DNA from: Tellurirhabdus bombi
GTDB lineage: Bacteria > Bacteroidota > Bacteroidia > Cytophagales > Spirosomataceae
Assembly: GCF_021484805.1 (NCBI RefSeq)
Contig: NZ_CP090557.1
Span: forward strand, 2,554,001-2,618,000
Reading direction: 5' to 3'
Length of the DNA stretch: 64,000 bases
Part shown: one piece after another, positions 19,047-28,735 of the stretch
Numbering within the stretch: the stretch's first letter is position 1
How the letters are laid out: the number at the start of each line of letters is the position of its first letter
Program-made: the position numbers and the translations under genes
Notes under the pieces: model-generated
Told to the model about the DNA's origin: nothing
Database searches by the model: none
The model's input: the letters and a program-made list of their open reading frames with translations, nothing else

Positions 19047-20858
19047 TTAGGCGGCCAGGTATTCGCTTTTCGTTTCCTGCTGGTGCTGCCACATTTCCTG
19101 GAACAGCATACTGTGCTGACGCAGGTGAACAAAGCTTCCTTCATCAACAACCCGCCCGTTGCGCAGAATGTAGATGTAATCGAACATCGGCAGCAGGTGC
19201 AGGCGGTGGAGGGTTGAAATAACGGCTTTGTTGGAGAACTGGGCCAGCATTTTGTGGTAAATTTCAAATTCTGTTTTTGGATCCACGCTGCTGGTAGGCT
19301 CATCCAGTAAGACAATATCGCTATCACGGGCGGCCAGTACGCCCCGGGCCAGCGCCAGCCGCTGCTTCTGCCCACCAGACAGGTTAACGCCTTTCTCCTG
19401 AATACTCGTTTCCAGACCCAGCGGCAACCGGTCAACAATATCGGCAAAACGCGACGTCTCGCAAGCCTGCGACACATCCGCCTCTTCGAACGGCAAGCCT
19501 AGTGTAATGTTATAAGCCACCGTGTTTTCAAAAATTTCGGGCTCCTGCGGGAACAGCGTCACCGAATCGGCAATCTGGCTGAGACTGGCCACCGGCTGCC
19601 CGTCCACGCGGATTTCTTCGACAAACTCAGGTTGGTACAAACCGCGTAGCAAGGTCAGAAGGGTACTTTTTCCGCTGCCGCTTTCACCAATGAAGGCAAT
19701 GCGTTTACCGCGTTCAATCTGAATGCTGATGTCGGTCAGGCTCGGCATTTTGCGGTTCACATCAAGGGCCGTCGTCGGGTGCGAAAAGTTCAGCCCACGG
19801 ATGCCGATGGTTTTCCAGTTGCTTACCAAAGCTGCTTCTTTGTCCTGCTGGTGGTGCTGGCTGTGTGCCTCGCTGATGCTACGGGCCGTTTGCACGTCCG
19901 TATTATACTGGACAATCTGCGTATATTGGAACGCTACATCCGTGAAAACGCTCGTGAACTGATTGACATAACCCAGGAGTGTAACCAGACCGCCCACGGC
20001 AAAGACCTGCCCCGGTGTATAATGCTGATGTACGTACCCCGCCGTAACGACGACATAAATCAACCCAATCAGCATGCTGGCCACAAACCATTTCCACTCG
20101 TTGATGCGGATATTGCGCCGGAAGGGCGGGAAAACCTGCATGATTTTGCCGAGCATACCGGCTTCCATCTGCTTTTCGAGCCGCAGCGTAATCACCGTAA
20201 TGATGTTGGAAAGGCTATCAAACAGCATAGACGACGAGTCGTGTTCGCGTTCGTTGGTTTCGTCAACAGCTTTAATGAATGGTTTGTCAAACTTCAGAAT
20301 GACCCAGACGGTTAGCGCGCCGAGCAGAATGCCCGTCGAGCCGTAAAGTGGCGAAAAATACAGCATCGCTCCGAACGAAAAAAGACACTTGAAAATCGTG
20401 TGCATGTAAACAAAGCCCGTCTGAAAAAACGATTTCAGGGCTTCGTAGGCTTTTCGGATGCGGTTGATGGTAGCGCCGCTGTGGTGCTCTTTGTGCCACT
20501 TAACGGGTAAGTGCAACGTTTGGTGGTACAGCTCGGTTAGAAAATTCCGGCTGACGTTAAAGGCCAGCTCGCGTTCCATAATCCGGGCGGGGCCGTGGAA
20601 GGCCCATTCCGCTAGTTTCAGGAGTAAGAAGCCACCGCCAAACTGGAGCGCAATGGTCGGAACATCGGCTCCTTTCTGCTGGATGGCGTTAATAAACCAG
20701 CCAAATAGGAGCGGATGCAGGGCAACAATCAGGTTCGAAGCTATGAAAAGCGAATAAATAAAAAGGTAGCGACCTTTCTCTTGACGGGCGTATTTCCAGG
20801 CCGTAGCAAGTAAGGCCAGGTATGGATTTTTCAAAAAAATGATGTAGCTAAAGTACAA
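19047..20858 (-). CDS. ABC exporter, fused permease and ATPase
   Basis: This 603-residue half-transporter has a six-helix exporter-type membrane domain (residues about 20-330) followed by a nucleotide-binding domain. The ATPase has Walker A GESGSGKST (about residue 400), the ABC signature LSGGQKQRLALARG, Walker B DSDIVLLDEP and the switch His in STLHRLH. It would work as a homodimer in the inner membrane. Substrate unknown; multidrug, lipid and peptide exporters share this architecture. It is monocistronic, separated from the convergent hydrolase gene by a hairpin. Confidence 0.93.
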   Translation of the reverse strand: MYFSYIIFLKNPYLALLATAWKYARQEKGRYLFIYSLFIASNLIVALHPLLFGWFINAIQQKGADVPTIALQFGGGFLLLKLAEWAFHGPARIMERELAFNVSRNFLTELYHQTLHLPVKWHKEHHSGATINRIRKAYEALKSFFQTGFVYMHTIFKCLFSFGAMLYFSPLYGSTGILLGALTVWVILKFDKPFIKAVDETNEREHDSSSMLFDSLSNIITVITLRLEKQMEAGMLGKIMQVFPPFRRNIRINEWKWFVASMLIGLIYVVVTAGYVHQHYTPGQVFAVGGLVTLLGYVNQFTSVFTDVAFQYTQIVQYNTDVQTARSISEAHSQHHQQDKEAALVSNWKTIGIRGLNFSHPTTALDVNRKMPSLTDISIQIERGKRIAFIGESGSGKSTLLTLLRGLYQPEFVEEIRVDGQPVASLSQIADSVTLFPQEPEIFENTVAYNITLGLPFEEADVSQACETSRFADIVDRLPLGLETSIQEKGVNLSGGQKQRLALARGVLAARDSDIVLLDEPTSSVDPKTEFEIYHKMLAQFSNKAVISTLHRLHLLPMFDYIYILRNGRVVDEGSFVHLRQHSMLFQEMWQHQQETKSEYLAA

Positions 20859-21135
20859 GTTCGGTTATGACTGCAAAAGGATAAAAAATTAATGAAATAG
20901 TCTACCAATAAACAGTCATATAAGCTCTTAGACACATAATTTAATGGGTTTATAATGCGAATAAAAGCAACCGAAAAAACGGCTTGGTCAGGCTTTTAAA
21001 TTTTAGGCCGTATTATTCGATAAATCCTATTATTGAGGACTGATTTCTGTAAGGCCATTTACTATTATTCTAGCGAATTGCGGCAACAGGACAGCGATTT
21101 TAGCTACCTTGGCTGTGGATCAAATTTCCACCTCA

Positions 21136-22356
21136 ATGCTTGCAACGCGCTCAATTCAACACACTTCTCCCAATCCGTTTCGTTCTTTCTGGATGGGCGG
21201 CTACGAATGCACCGATCAACAGAACTGCTTTGGTATTCGGGTCGATCTGGCGAAAACTACCGGCCACCTGGATATGCTGGACGAAGATTACCAAAATCTT
21301 CATCCGTTTGGTATTCACACGGTTCGGGAGGGTATCCGCTGGAGTGAAGTAGAGAAAAAGGCCTATCAATACGATTGGAGTACCGTTAAACTAATGCTGG
21401 AAAAAGGCCGTACTCACGGCATTCAGCAGGTATGGGATTTATGTCACTTCGGCTATCCGGACGATCTGACGCCCTTGCATCCGATGTTTGCCCGGCGCTT
21501 TGCGGCCCTCTGTCGGGCCTTTGTTTCGTTTTACCGTTCTGTTAACCCCGATGGGGTGCTTATCGTAACGCCCATCAATGAAGTGAGCTTTATTTCGTGG
21601 CTGGGCGGTGATGTTCGCGGCACGTCGCCCTATTGCGTAGGGCAGGGCTGGGACGTGAAATACCACCTGATGCGGGCTTATATTGAGGGGGTAGCTGCCC
21701 TACGGGAAGCCGATCCCACAATCTGCATTATGTCTACTGAACCGTTGGTAAACATGGTGCCGCCGCTGAAAGGCACACCCCAGGATATTTCCCGGGCCAA
21801 AAAAGCCCATAACGCCCAGTACCAGGCAATGGATATATTGACAGGACGGGCCTGCCCCGAACTGGGCGGATCGCCTGACTATGTGGATATTATCGGGGTG
21901 AATTTTTATTACAATAACCAATGGGTAGTGGAGCCAAACAAGCCCCATCATTTCCTGCCCTGGGCGAACGAAGGGAACGACCCACGCTGGCGGCCGCTGC
22001 GCAGTCTTTTTCAGGAAGTGTACGAACGCTACGGAAAGCCAATTGTGCTGAGCGAAACCAGCCATCCCGGTGAAGACCGACCGCACTGGATTCGGTACGT
22101 AGCCAGCGAGTGCGCAGCCACCCTGCGGCGTGGTTTGCCACTTTGGGGCATCTGCCTGTATCCCATCATTGACCGTCCCGACTGGGATAACCTGGATCAT
22201 TGGCACCGCTCTGGCTTATGGGATGCGGAACTGGGAGAAGGGCTGCCTCCCAAGCGCATCTTGAGCGAATCGTACGCCCAGGCTCTGCTCGAAAGCCAGG
22301 TGGTTGTGCGGGAAACAGGTCTTTCGCATCAGGTCAGCGCGGGCATACGTGTCTAA
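21136..22356 (+). CDS. GH1-like glycoside hydrolase (beta-glucosidase type TIM barrel)
   Basis: This 406-residue protein without a signal peptide resembles a compact clan-A glycosidase close to family GH1. It has the acid/base-type segment TPINEVSF (about residue 155), a GVNFYYNNQW strand and the nucleophile-type segment VLSETSHPGEDR (about residue 305). It is shorter than ordinary GH1 enzymes (about 450 residues). The frame extends up to a TTG at 21109, but a near-consensus -7 box (TACCTTGG, 21105-21112) overlaps that codon, so ATG 21136 is preferred. Substrate unknown. The 277 bases upstream contain no gene. Confidence 0.78.
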   Translation: MLATRSIQHTSPNPFRSFWMGGYECTDQQNCFGIRVDLAKTTGHLDMLDEDYQNLHPFGIHTVREGIRWSEVEKKAYQYDWSTVKLMLEKGRTHGIQQVWDLCHFGYPDDLTPLHPMFARRFAALCRAFVSFYRSVNPDGVLIVTPINEVSFISWLGGDVRGTSPYCVGQGWDVKYHLMRAYIEGVAALREADPTICIMSTEPLVNMVPPLKGTPQDISRAKKAHNAQYQAMDILTGRACPELGGSPDYVDIIGVNFYYNNQWVVEPNKPHHFLPWANEGNDPRWRPLRSLFQEVYERYGKPIVLSETSHPGEDRPHWIRYVASECAATLRRGLPLWGICLYPIIDRPDWDNLDHWHRSGLWDAELGEGLPPKRILSESYAQALLESQVVVRETGLSHQVSAGIRV

Positions 22357-22405
22357 TTTTGATGCGTATGGCAACGGGTTACGCATTCAGACAATATAAT
22401 TTATC

Positions 22406-22437
22406 AATGAGCGGGTATTCAAGAATACCCGCTCATT
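22406..22437. terminator. Convergent terminator hairpin
   Basis: A 14-bp perfect stem (22406-22419 with 22424-22437) closed by the four-base loop CAAG, directly before the end of the GH125 gene and after the GH1-like gene. Confidence 0.75.
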
Positions 22438-22441
22438 GTGT

Positions 22442-23872
22442 TTACAACGGCTTACTCAGCAGGTGAGGACGTTCGGCGGCGACTTTCAGAACCAATTCGC
22501 CGAACAGGGTATTAGCCCAGGCAAACCACTTGCGGGTGAATTTTGCCGGGTCGTCCTGATTGAACGATTCGTGCATAAAGCCCGTACCGGCGTGGGTGTT
22601 TTTCAACTGCCGGAGCTGGGTTAGAATTTCCTGATCGTCGGTAGAAGTCAGCGCTCGCATGGTCAGGCTCATGGTCCAGATATTATTGACCAGTGTATGC
22701 GGACTGCCAATTCCTTCGGCGGCTTTGCCTTTAAAATAATACGGATTGTCGGCGCTGAGCGCAAATCGCCGGGTATTGCGGTAAATAGGATCAGTAGGTG
22801 GACACACGCCCAGGTACGGCAGCGAGATCAGATTGGGCACGTTGGAGTCGTCTTGTAACAGATGATTTCCAAACCCATCTACTTCCAGCGCGTACATTTT
22901 TCCGTATTTCGGGTGGTTATAAACGGCGTATTGCTTCAATGCACCTTCAACCTCGTCGGCCATGGCGCGACATTCTTTTGACAGGGCCGGATTGGGTTGA
23001 ATCTTATCAATCATGGTAGCTAACTGCCGCAGTGAGACCACCGCAAACCAGTTGGAAGGCACCAGGAATGGGAAAATCGTCGCATCGTCGGAAGGGCGGA
23101 AGATGCTGTGAATCAGTCCGACGGGGCGCGTTGGATTGCCGTAGCCATCGCCCGGAACCGTATCCGTCGACCAGGCCGTTTCCCGCCCGAACTTATACGG
23201 TCCGCGATCCGTTTTCCGTTGTTGCTCACGACAGGTTTGCACTACTTTCTGCATGGCTTGCAACCAGCCCGCGTCGAAAGGACTGGTGTCGCCCGTGGTT
23301 TGCCAATAATGGTAAGCCAGCCGAATTGGGTAGCAAAGCGAATCCAGCTCCCATTTTCGTTCGTGGAGGCCGGGTTTCATGTCGGTGCGGTCTTTTTTCC
23401 ACTCGCTTTCGTGCGTTTCGTCGGCGTAAAAAGCATTGGCGTATGGATCGAAGCGGATGCATTGCGACTGCCGCCGAATTACCCCGGCAACCAACTGGCG
23501 CAAAGGAGCATCGTTTTTGGTCAGCGGCAAATACGGCCAGACCTGCGCCGTGCTATCGCGTAGCCACATGGCATCAATATCGCCCGTAATGACAAACGTA
23601 TCGGGTTTTCCACCCGCTTCTTTGAATTGAACAGTGGTATCAAGCGTATTTGGAAAACAGTTTTCGAAAAGCCAGGCCAGCTCCGGATCGCGGATGGTTT
23701 TCTTCATCCGCTCGATGGTTTGTTCGACGGCAGTGCTGGTGAAATTACGCTTGTCGGGAGCAGTCCGAACAACGGGGAAGGTTGGAGGGAGGGCGGCAGC
23801 GGCCCACTGGCTATTGACCATCAGACCAAGACTAGCCCCGGCTGACTGTTGAATAAAATGACGACGGTTCAT
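22442..23872 (-). CDS. Glycoside hydrolase family 125 (exo-alpha-1,6-mannosidase type)
   Basis: This 476-residue protein has a Tat-like signal (MNRRHFIQQSAGASLGLMV) and should act in the periplasm. The diagnostic GH125 (formerly DUF1237) segment DAMWLRDSTAQVWPYLPL is near residue 105; other matches are KWELDSLCYPIRLAYHYW and LLQDDSNVPNLISLPYLG. Characterised GH125 members remove terminal alpha-1,6-mannose by inversion. ATG 23872 was chosen because it places the RR signal at the N-terminus, and it is supported by the promoter at 23891-23922. Confidence 0.9.
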   Translation of the reverse strand: MNRRHFIQQSAGASLGLMVNSQWAAAALPPTFPVVRTAPDKRNFTSTAVEQTIERMKKTIRDPELAWLFENCFPNTLDTTVQFKEAGGKPDTFVITGDIDAMWLRDSTAQVWPYLPLTKNDAPLRQLVAGVIRRQSQCIRFDPYANAFYADETHESEWKKDRTDMKPGLHERKWELDSLCYPIRLAYHYWQTTGDTSPFDAGWLQAMQKVVQTCREQQRKTDRGPYKFGRETAWSTDTVPGDGYGNPTRPVGLIHSIFRPSDDATIFPFLVPSNWFAVVSLRQLATMIDKIQPNPALSKECRAMADEVEGALKQYAVYNHPKYGKMYALEVDGFGNHLLQDDSNVPNLISLPYLGVCPPTDPIYRNTRRFALSADNPYYFKGKAAEGIGSPHTLVNNIWTMSLTMRALTSTDDQEILTQLRQLKNTHAGTGFMHESFNQDDPAKFTRKWFAWANTLFGELVLKVAAERPHLLSKPL

Positions 23873-23890
23873 GTGTAAAAAGTATATAGG

Positions 23891-23922
23891 CAAAGCTACA
23901 TTATAGGGCCCTGACTTCCCAA
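23891..23922 (-). promoter_or_regulatory. Predicted promoter of the GH125 gene
   Basis: On the minus strand TTG (23922-23920) is followed after 21 bases by TAGCTTTG (23898-23891), an exact Bacteroidota -33/-7 arrangement about 20 bases before the chosen ATG. Confidence 0.55.
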
Positions 23923-24035
23923 TTTGGTAAAAGCTGGATTCCAAGGGCAATTAGTATCAATTTACGGAGTTACGTCAAAATGACTTCCTCTTTTTCAGTA
24001 TCTTTTACTGACGTTACTTAGAAAACCTAGACTGT

Positions 24036-26240
24036 ATGGAGATGAAAATTACCACCTTACGCGCTACCGTTGGGCAGGCATTGGCTTTGGGCTTGTGCTT
24101 TTCCGCAGCCCAGGCGCAGACGTTTACCGGCTTCACGCCAAACCGCCAGGCGGCCGAAGTAAAACTAGAAGCAGAATTCAAGAAACAACAATCGACGGCG
24201 GCTTTTAAAAAGCATCTGGAAACATTGGCCAGTGCACCACACGTAGCGGGAACGCCAGAAAACGAAAAAGTGCGGGATTACATTGCCGAAACCATGCGCA
24301 AGGCAGGCTGGCAAGTCGATATTTATCCGCACGACATTTACCTGCCCAAAGGCCCCGGAGAGATTGCCGTCGAGCTGGTCGAGCCGACCCGGCAGCCGCT
24401 GAACATTCGCGAGTTCTTGTTTGAGCAGGACAAATACGCCAAAGATCCGCGCATTATGCCGGGCTGGAATGCCTACTCCGGTTCGGGCGATGTGACGGCT
24501 GAGGTGGTCTATGCCAATTACGGACGTAAGGAAGATTTTGAGCAACTCAAAGCGATGGGCGTTTCGGTGCAGGGCAAGATTGTCATGGCCCGTTACGGGG
24601 GCAATTTCCGGGGCTACAAAGCGCAGTTTGCCGAGGCGGCAGGCGCTGCGGGCGTGATTATTTACACCGATCCGGCGGATAATGGCTACACGAAAGGGCT
24701 GACCTTCCCCGAAGGACCGCAGCCGAGTGAAAGTGTCATTCAGCGCGGGTCGCTGCTAACTGTGCCGTATACCGGCGATCCACTAACGCCCTTTGAACCC
24801 GCGTTGCCCGTAGATGGGAAAACCAAGATTAAACGGCTGGATCCGAAGGACGTAGCGCTGCATAAAATTCCGGTGACTCCCATTCCGTATGGTTCGGCCA
24901 CCGAGATCATGAAACGCATGACCGGAGCGCGGGCCGTACCGGGCGGCTGGCAGGGCGGATTGCCGTTCACCTACCGGCTGGAAGGCGGCTCCGCCCTGAA
25001 AGTTCGGTTGATGGTGAAGCAGGAAAAAGCGATTACCCGCGTTTACGAAGTGGTTGGCACCTTAACCGGCTCCGAGTTTCCGGACGAGTGGATCATTGCG
25101 GGCTGTCATTACGATGCCTGGTCGTTTGGCGCCACCGACCCCAACAGCGGAACGGCGATGCTGCTAAGTATGACCGAGACCCTGGGTAAACTCGCCAAGG
25201 CGGGCCAGCGTCCCCGGCGAACGATCAAGGTAGCCCATTGGGATGCCGAAGAATTTGGCGTAATCGGTTCGGCAGAATGGTCGGAGCAGTTTCGGGATGA
25301 GCTAACGCAGAAAGCCGTTGCCTACATGAACTACGATGCCGCCGTATCGGGGCGCGTATTCGGGGCCAGTGCTTCGCCCTCCATGAAAAAGCTGCTCATC
25401 GAAGCTACGCAGGCGGTTGACTATCCAGACTCCAACAAAACGGTGTATCAGCACTGGCTGGGCCAAAGCAAACCCCGTAGCGGCAGCACGGTCGGGATTG
25501 CGTCCTCGGCCCCGGCAACCGTCGCGAATGAGCCTATTATTGGCAACTTGGGTGGTGGTTCCGACCACATCGGGCCGTACATGCACGTGGGCATTCCGTC
25601 GCTGAATGCCGGTACAGGCGGGCCAACGCTCTATCACTCGGCCTACGATGATTTGTATTTCTACGATAAATTTGCCGACCCGACTTATAAAATGGGACCG
25701 ATGGTGGAGCAGGTCGTTGGTACTATGACGCTACGACTGGCTAATGCCGATTTGTTGCCTTACGATCTAGCGCGGTACGCGAATGATCTGGCGACGCACC
25801 TGAAAGCGGCGGAAAAAGCCATCAAGACGTATTCACCCACGTATTCTATCGAACCATTACTGAACGCCGTTGCTGAGCTGAAGAAAAATACGGATGCGGC
25901 AGAAACAGCGCGTCAAACTTATCTGCAAGCGGGACGAACCGACAAATTGGCGGAATTGAACAAAACCATGCGTCAACTGGAGCAGTCTTTCATTGATCCG
26001 AAAGGCATGGCGTTTGGGGCCTGGTATCGCTCGTTATATGCTTCGTCTGATCCGTATAGTGGCTACGCGTCGTGGATGTTACCGGGTTTTCTCTACGAAG
26101 CTTCGCTAAAATCAACCGCCAATTTGCCGGATCTGGAAGCTCGTTACAAAAAAGCCATTGACACGCTGAGTGGCCGGTTGGCTACGCTGGTGCAAAACAT
26201 GGGCAGCCAGTCAGCGGCGCTGGGTGGGGCCAAGCGCTAG
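24036..26240 (+). CDS. Secreted M28 metallopeptidase, glutamate carboxypeptidase II-like
   Basis: This 734-residue protein has a signal peptide (about 28 residues, ending AAQAQ). It shows the architecture of the PSMA/transferrin-receptor group: a protease-associated insert (about residues 130-290, with VQGKIVMARYGGNFRG), an M28 zinc-peptidase core and a helical TFR-dimerisation-like C-terminus. Zinc-site residues are visible in GCHYDAWSFGATDPNSG (His and bridging Asp), WDAEEFG (catalytic Glu pair), NYDAAV and YHSAYDD. It probably trims C-terminal acidic residues from peptides in the periplasm. A convergent terminator follows. Confidence 0.92.
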   Translation: MEMKITTLRATVGQALALGLCFSAAQAQTFTGFTPNRQAAEVKLEAEFKKQQSTAAFKKHLETLASAPHVAGTPENEKVRDYIAETMRKAGWQVDIYPHDIYLPKGPGEIAVELVEPTRQPLNIREFLFEQDKYAKDPRIMPGWNAYSGSGDVTAEVVYANYGRKEDFEQLKAMGVSVQGKIVMARYGGNFRGYKAQFAEAAGAAGVIIYTDPADNGYTKGLTFPEGPQPSESVIQRGSLLTVPYTGDPLTPFEPALPVDGKTKIKRLDPKDVALHKIPVTPIPYGSATEIMKRMTGARAVPGGWQGGLPFTYRLEGGSALKVRLMVKQEKAITRVYEVVGTLTGSEFPDEWIIAGCHYDAWSFGATDPNSGTAMLLSMTETLGKLAKAGQRPRRTIKVAHWDAEEFGVIGSAEWSEQFRDELTQKAVAYMNYDAAVSGRVFGASASPSMKKLLIEATQAVDYPDSNKTVYQHWLGQSKPRSGSTVGIASSAPATVANEPIIGNLGGGSDHIGPYMHVGIPSLNAGTGGPTLYHSAYDDLYFYDKFADPTYKMGPMVEQVVGTMTLRLANADLLPYDLARYANDLATHLKAAEKAIKTYSPTYSIEPLLNAVAELKKNTDAAETARQTYLQAGRTDKLAELNKTMRQLEQSFIDPKGMAFGAWYRSLYASSDPYSGYASWMLPGFLYEASLKSTANLPDLEARYKKAIDTLSGRLATLVQNMGSQSAALGGAKR

Positions 26241-26253
26241 GAAAAGCAATAAA

Positions 26254-26295
26254 AATAGCCGATGGACAGCGAATCTATGCTGTCCATCGGCTATT
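26254..26295. terminator. Bidirectional terminator between two peptidase genes
   Basis: A 17-bp perfect stem (26254-26270 with 26279-26295), loop eight bases. It is flanked by TTTT on the plus side (26299-26302) and a T-rich run on the minus side. Confidence 0.85.
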
Positions 26296-26314
26296 GTGTT
26301 TTGGGCGTACGTCC

Positions 26315-28702
26315 TTAATTTTTTCTGCCGCCGCTTTGGGCGCCGGGAGGTTGCGTGCTCCGTTGCTGTTGCATGGGATTAGGCTCTCCGGCTCCACGTC
26401 GCTGCTGTTGCTTGAACAACTGGAAACGAGTTGATTCCGACTGACGAGGGAATGCATTATTATCGGTATCAATATCGGCAATTTCCTTGAACGGATCGAG
26501 CGTCCATTGTGTCACGCGCTTCGACGTAGCCAGTACTTTCTGCACCTGCTGGTCGTTGAAACGCCAGATTTCAGCCGGGAAGCGGGCCACGGAGTCGGTG
26601 CCATCTTCAAACTGCATCCGAACAATGACCGGCATTGGAATACCGCCTTTATTTTTCAGCGTCAGCGTGTAAAAATTTTGCGTTGATTCCGCCAGTTTGC
26701 GTTCTTCTTCCGACAGGCTGGCCAGATACTCCTGGTATTTCTTCTTGTCGGCCTCCGTTACTTTGTAGGGGTCATAGTTGTTGTAGAAATCCCGCATACT
26801 GGTATCCTGCGAAACCACCGTTTCTTTCTGGGTGGCGGCATCGCGCTGCTTGCTGATGGTGTTGCTGCGGCGTTGGGCCTCGGCGCGGGCTTCGGCTTTG
26901 ACGATTTCCGGATTCTGTGAATTCACCTGAAACCAGTCCACTTCTACCAAGTCCTGATCAACCGCTTCGGTACCAAAGAACCAGCCTTTCCAGAACCAGT
27001 CCAGATCAACGCCCGAGGCATCTTCCATCGTGCGGAAAAAGTCGGCGGGTTCGGGGTTTTTGAAGGCCCAGCGATTGGCATATTCTTTAAACGCATAATC
27101 AAACAGCTCGCGACCCATCACCGTTTCCCGCAGGATGTTCAGCGCCGTCGCCGGTTTGGAATACGCGTTGGGTCCCAGGCTAATGACGTTATCGGAAGAA
27201 GACATAATGGGCGACAAAACCGCCTTGTCTGACTTCATGTAGTCTACGATTCCCTGGGGTTCGCCGTAGCTGGTTGGGAAATTGTAATCCCATTCTTTTT
27301 CCGCCAGATATTCACAAAAACTATTCAGCCCCTCATCCATCCAGGTCCACTGCCGTTCGTCGGAGTTGACAATCATGGGGAAAAAATTGTGGCCTACCTC
27401 GTGGATAATTACCCCAATCATGCCCGCTTTGGTGCGCTCGGAATAAGTTCCATCCGCTTCCGGGCGACCCCCGTTAAAGCTGATCATGGGGTATTCCATC
27501 CCGCCGCCCGACGTAGCATGACAGGAAATGGCTACCGGATACGGGTATTTGAACGTGCGGTTACCGTAGGATTTCAGCGTATGCTCAACCACGCGCGTCG
27601 AATATTGGCCCCACAGCGGATTGCCTTCTTTCGGATAAACGGACATGCTCCAGATTTTCTTACCATCACCGTATACGTCGGTCTGCATGGCATCCCAAAT
27701 GAACTTGCGGGACGAGGCAAACGCGAAGTCGCGGACGTTATCCGCTTTGTAAATCCAGGTCTTTTTGCCCCTTGGTTTGGCGTTCGCACCCCCGGCTTTC
27801 TCGGCGGCTTCGGCTTCAGCCTGTGTGACGATCACAACGGGCGTTTTGGAGTTGGCGGCTTTTTGCAAGCGCTGGAATTGCGTCCCGGACAGCACTTGCT
27901 TGTAGTTCTGGCATTCGCCCGAAGCGGCCACGATATGGTCGTTGGGAACGGTAATAGCTACCTTATAATTCCCGAAAATCAGCGTAAACTCACCCTGACC
28001 CATGAACTGCTTGTTCTGCCAGCCATTCACGTCGTTGTAGGCGGCCAAACGCGGAAACCACTGCGCAATGAAGTAGTTGTAATTACCATCTTTCGGGAAA
28101 AACTCGTATCCGCTGCGGCGATAATCCGTGATTACATAATTCCAGTCAACACCGAACGATACGCTTTGCCCCGGCTTCAACGGAGCAGGCAATTCAACCC
28201 GCATCATGGTTTCGTTGATGGTGTATTTCAGCGCCTTACCCGCTTTGTCGCGCACGGCAGTGATGTTATACCCATAATCGCGTCCAGCACCCTGGCCCAT
28301 CGCGGCTCCCATTGCCGCAGCTGACATGCCGTTGGGATTGACACTGCCGGTGCGACTGCGGCTACCCGCCGAATTTTTAGCGAATAGATTTTGCTCAACC
28401 TGCAACCAGATATAAGGCAGCACATCCGGCGAGTTGTTGTAATACGTCACCATTTCCGAACCAATAATTTTCTGGTTCGCGTCGTCCAGTTCGACTTTGA
28501 TGTCGTAGTCGGCGCGGTTCTGAAAATAATCGCGTCCCGGTGAGCCCGAAGCGGTGCGGTACGTGTTGGGCGTAGGCAACATAGTACCCATTTGCTCGAA
28601 GCGGTCGTTGGCGTTGTAACGCGGTGAAGGAGCGGTTTGCGCCCAGGCACCCAGTGACAGCGTCAACAGGCTCAGAAAAAGAGAAGAAGTTCTCAATTGC
28701 AT
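26315..28702 (-). CDS. Secreted M1-family aminopeptidase-like metalloprotease
   Basis: This 795-residue protein has a signal peptide (MQLRTSSLFLSLLTLSLGAWAQ). The zinc motif HEVGHNFF followed after 18 residues by the third ligand Glu in WMDEGLNSF (about residues 432-455) is the HExxH-x18-E signature of M1 gluzincins. The substrate-binding motif of classical aminopeptidases (GxMEN) is replaced by a GGMEYP segment. The C-terminal 200 residues are Gln/Lys-rich and end in a low-complexity Gln/Gly/Pro tail. Likely periplasmic or outer-membrane associated peptidase. Confidence 0.92.
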   Translation of the reverse strand: MQLRTSSLFLSLLTLSLGAWAQTAPSPRYNANDRFEQMGTMLPTPNTYRTASGSPGRDYFQNRADYDIKVELDDANQKIIGSEMVTYYNNSPDVLPYIWLQVEQNLFAKNSAGSRSRTGSVNPNGMSAAAMGAAMGQGAGRDYGYNITAVRDKAGKALKYTINETMMRVELPAPLKPGQSVSFGVDWNYVITDYRRSGYEFFPKDGNYNYFIAQWFPRLAAYNDVNGWQNKQFMGQGEFTLIFGNYKVAITVPNDHIVAASGECQNYKQVLSGTQFQRLQKAANSKTPVVIVTQAEAEAAEKAGGANAKPRGKKTWIYKADNVRDFAFASSRKFIWDAMQTDVYGDGKKIWSMSVYPKEGNPLWGQYSTRVVEHTLKSYGNRTFKYPYPVAISCHATSGGGMEYPMISFNGGRPEADGTYSERTKAGMIGVIIHEVGHNFFPMIVNSDERQWTWMDEGLNSFCEYLAEKEWDYNFPTSYGEPQGIVDYMKSDKAVLSPIMSSSDNVISLGPNAYSKPATALNILRETVMGRELFDYAFKEYANRWAFKNPEPADFFRTMEDASGVDLDWFWKGWFFGTEAVDQDLVEVDWFQVNSQNPEIVKAEARAEAQRRSNTISKQRDAATQKETVVSQDTSMRDFYNNYDPYKVTEADKKKYQEYLASLSEEERKLAESTQNFYTLTLKNKGGIPMPVIVRMQFEDGTDSVARFPAEIWRFNDQQVQKVLATSKRVTQWTLDPFKEIADIDTDNNAFPRQSESTRFQLFKQQQRRGAGEPNPMQQQRSTQPPGAQSGGRKN

Positions 28703-28735
28703 GTGTTGATTGAAGTATGAGATATCGGGGTGAAA

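Noticed and set aside
19013-19477. Minus-strand open frame of 154 codons
   Set aside because: It lies in another frame within the ATPase domain of the ABC transporter gene, which has all its motifs.
21109-21135. TTG start for the GH1-like gene
   Set aside because: It overlaps a near-consensus -7 promoter box, so translation more likely starts at ATG 21136.
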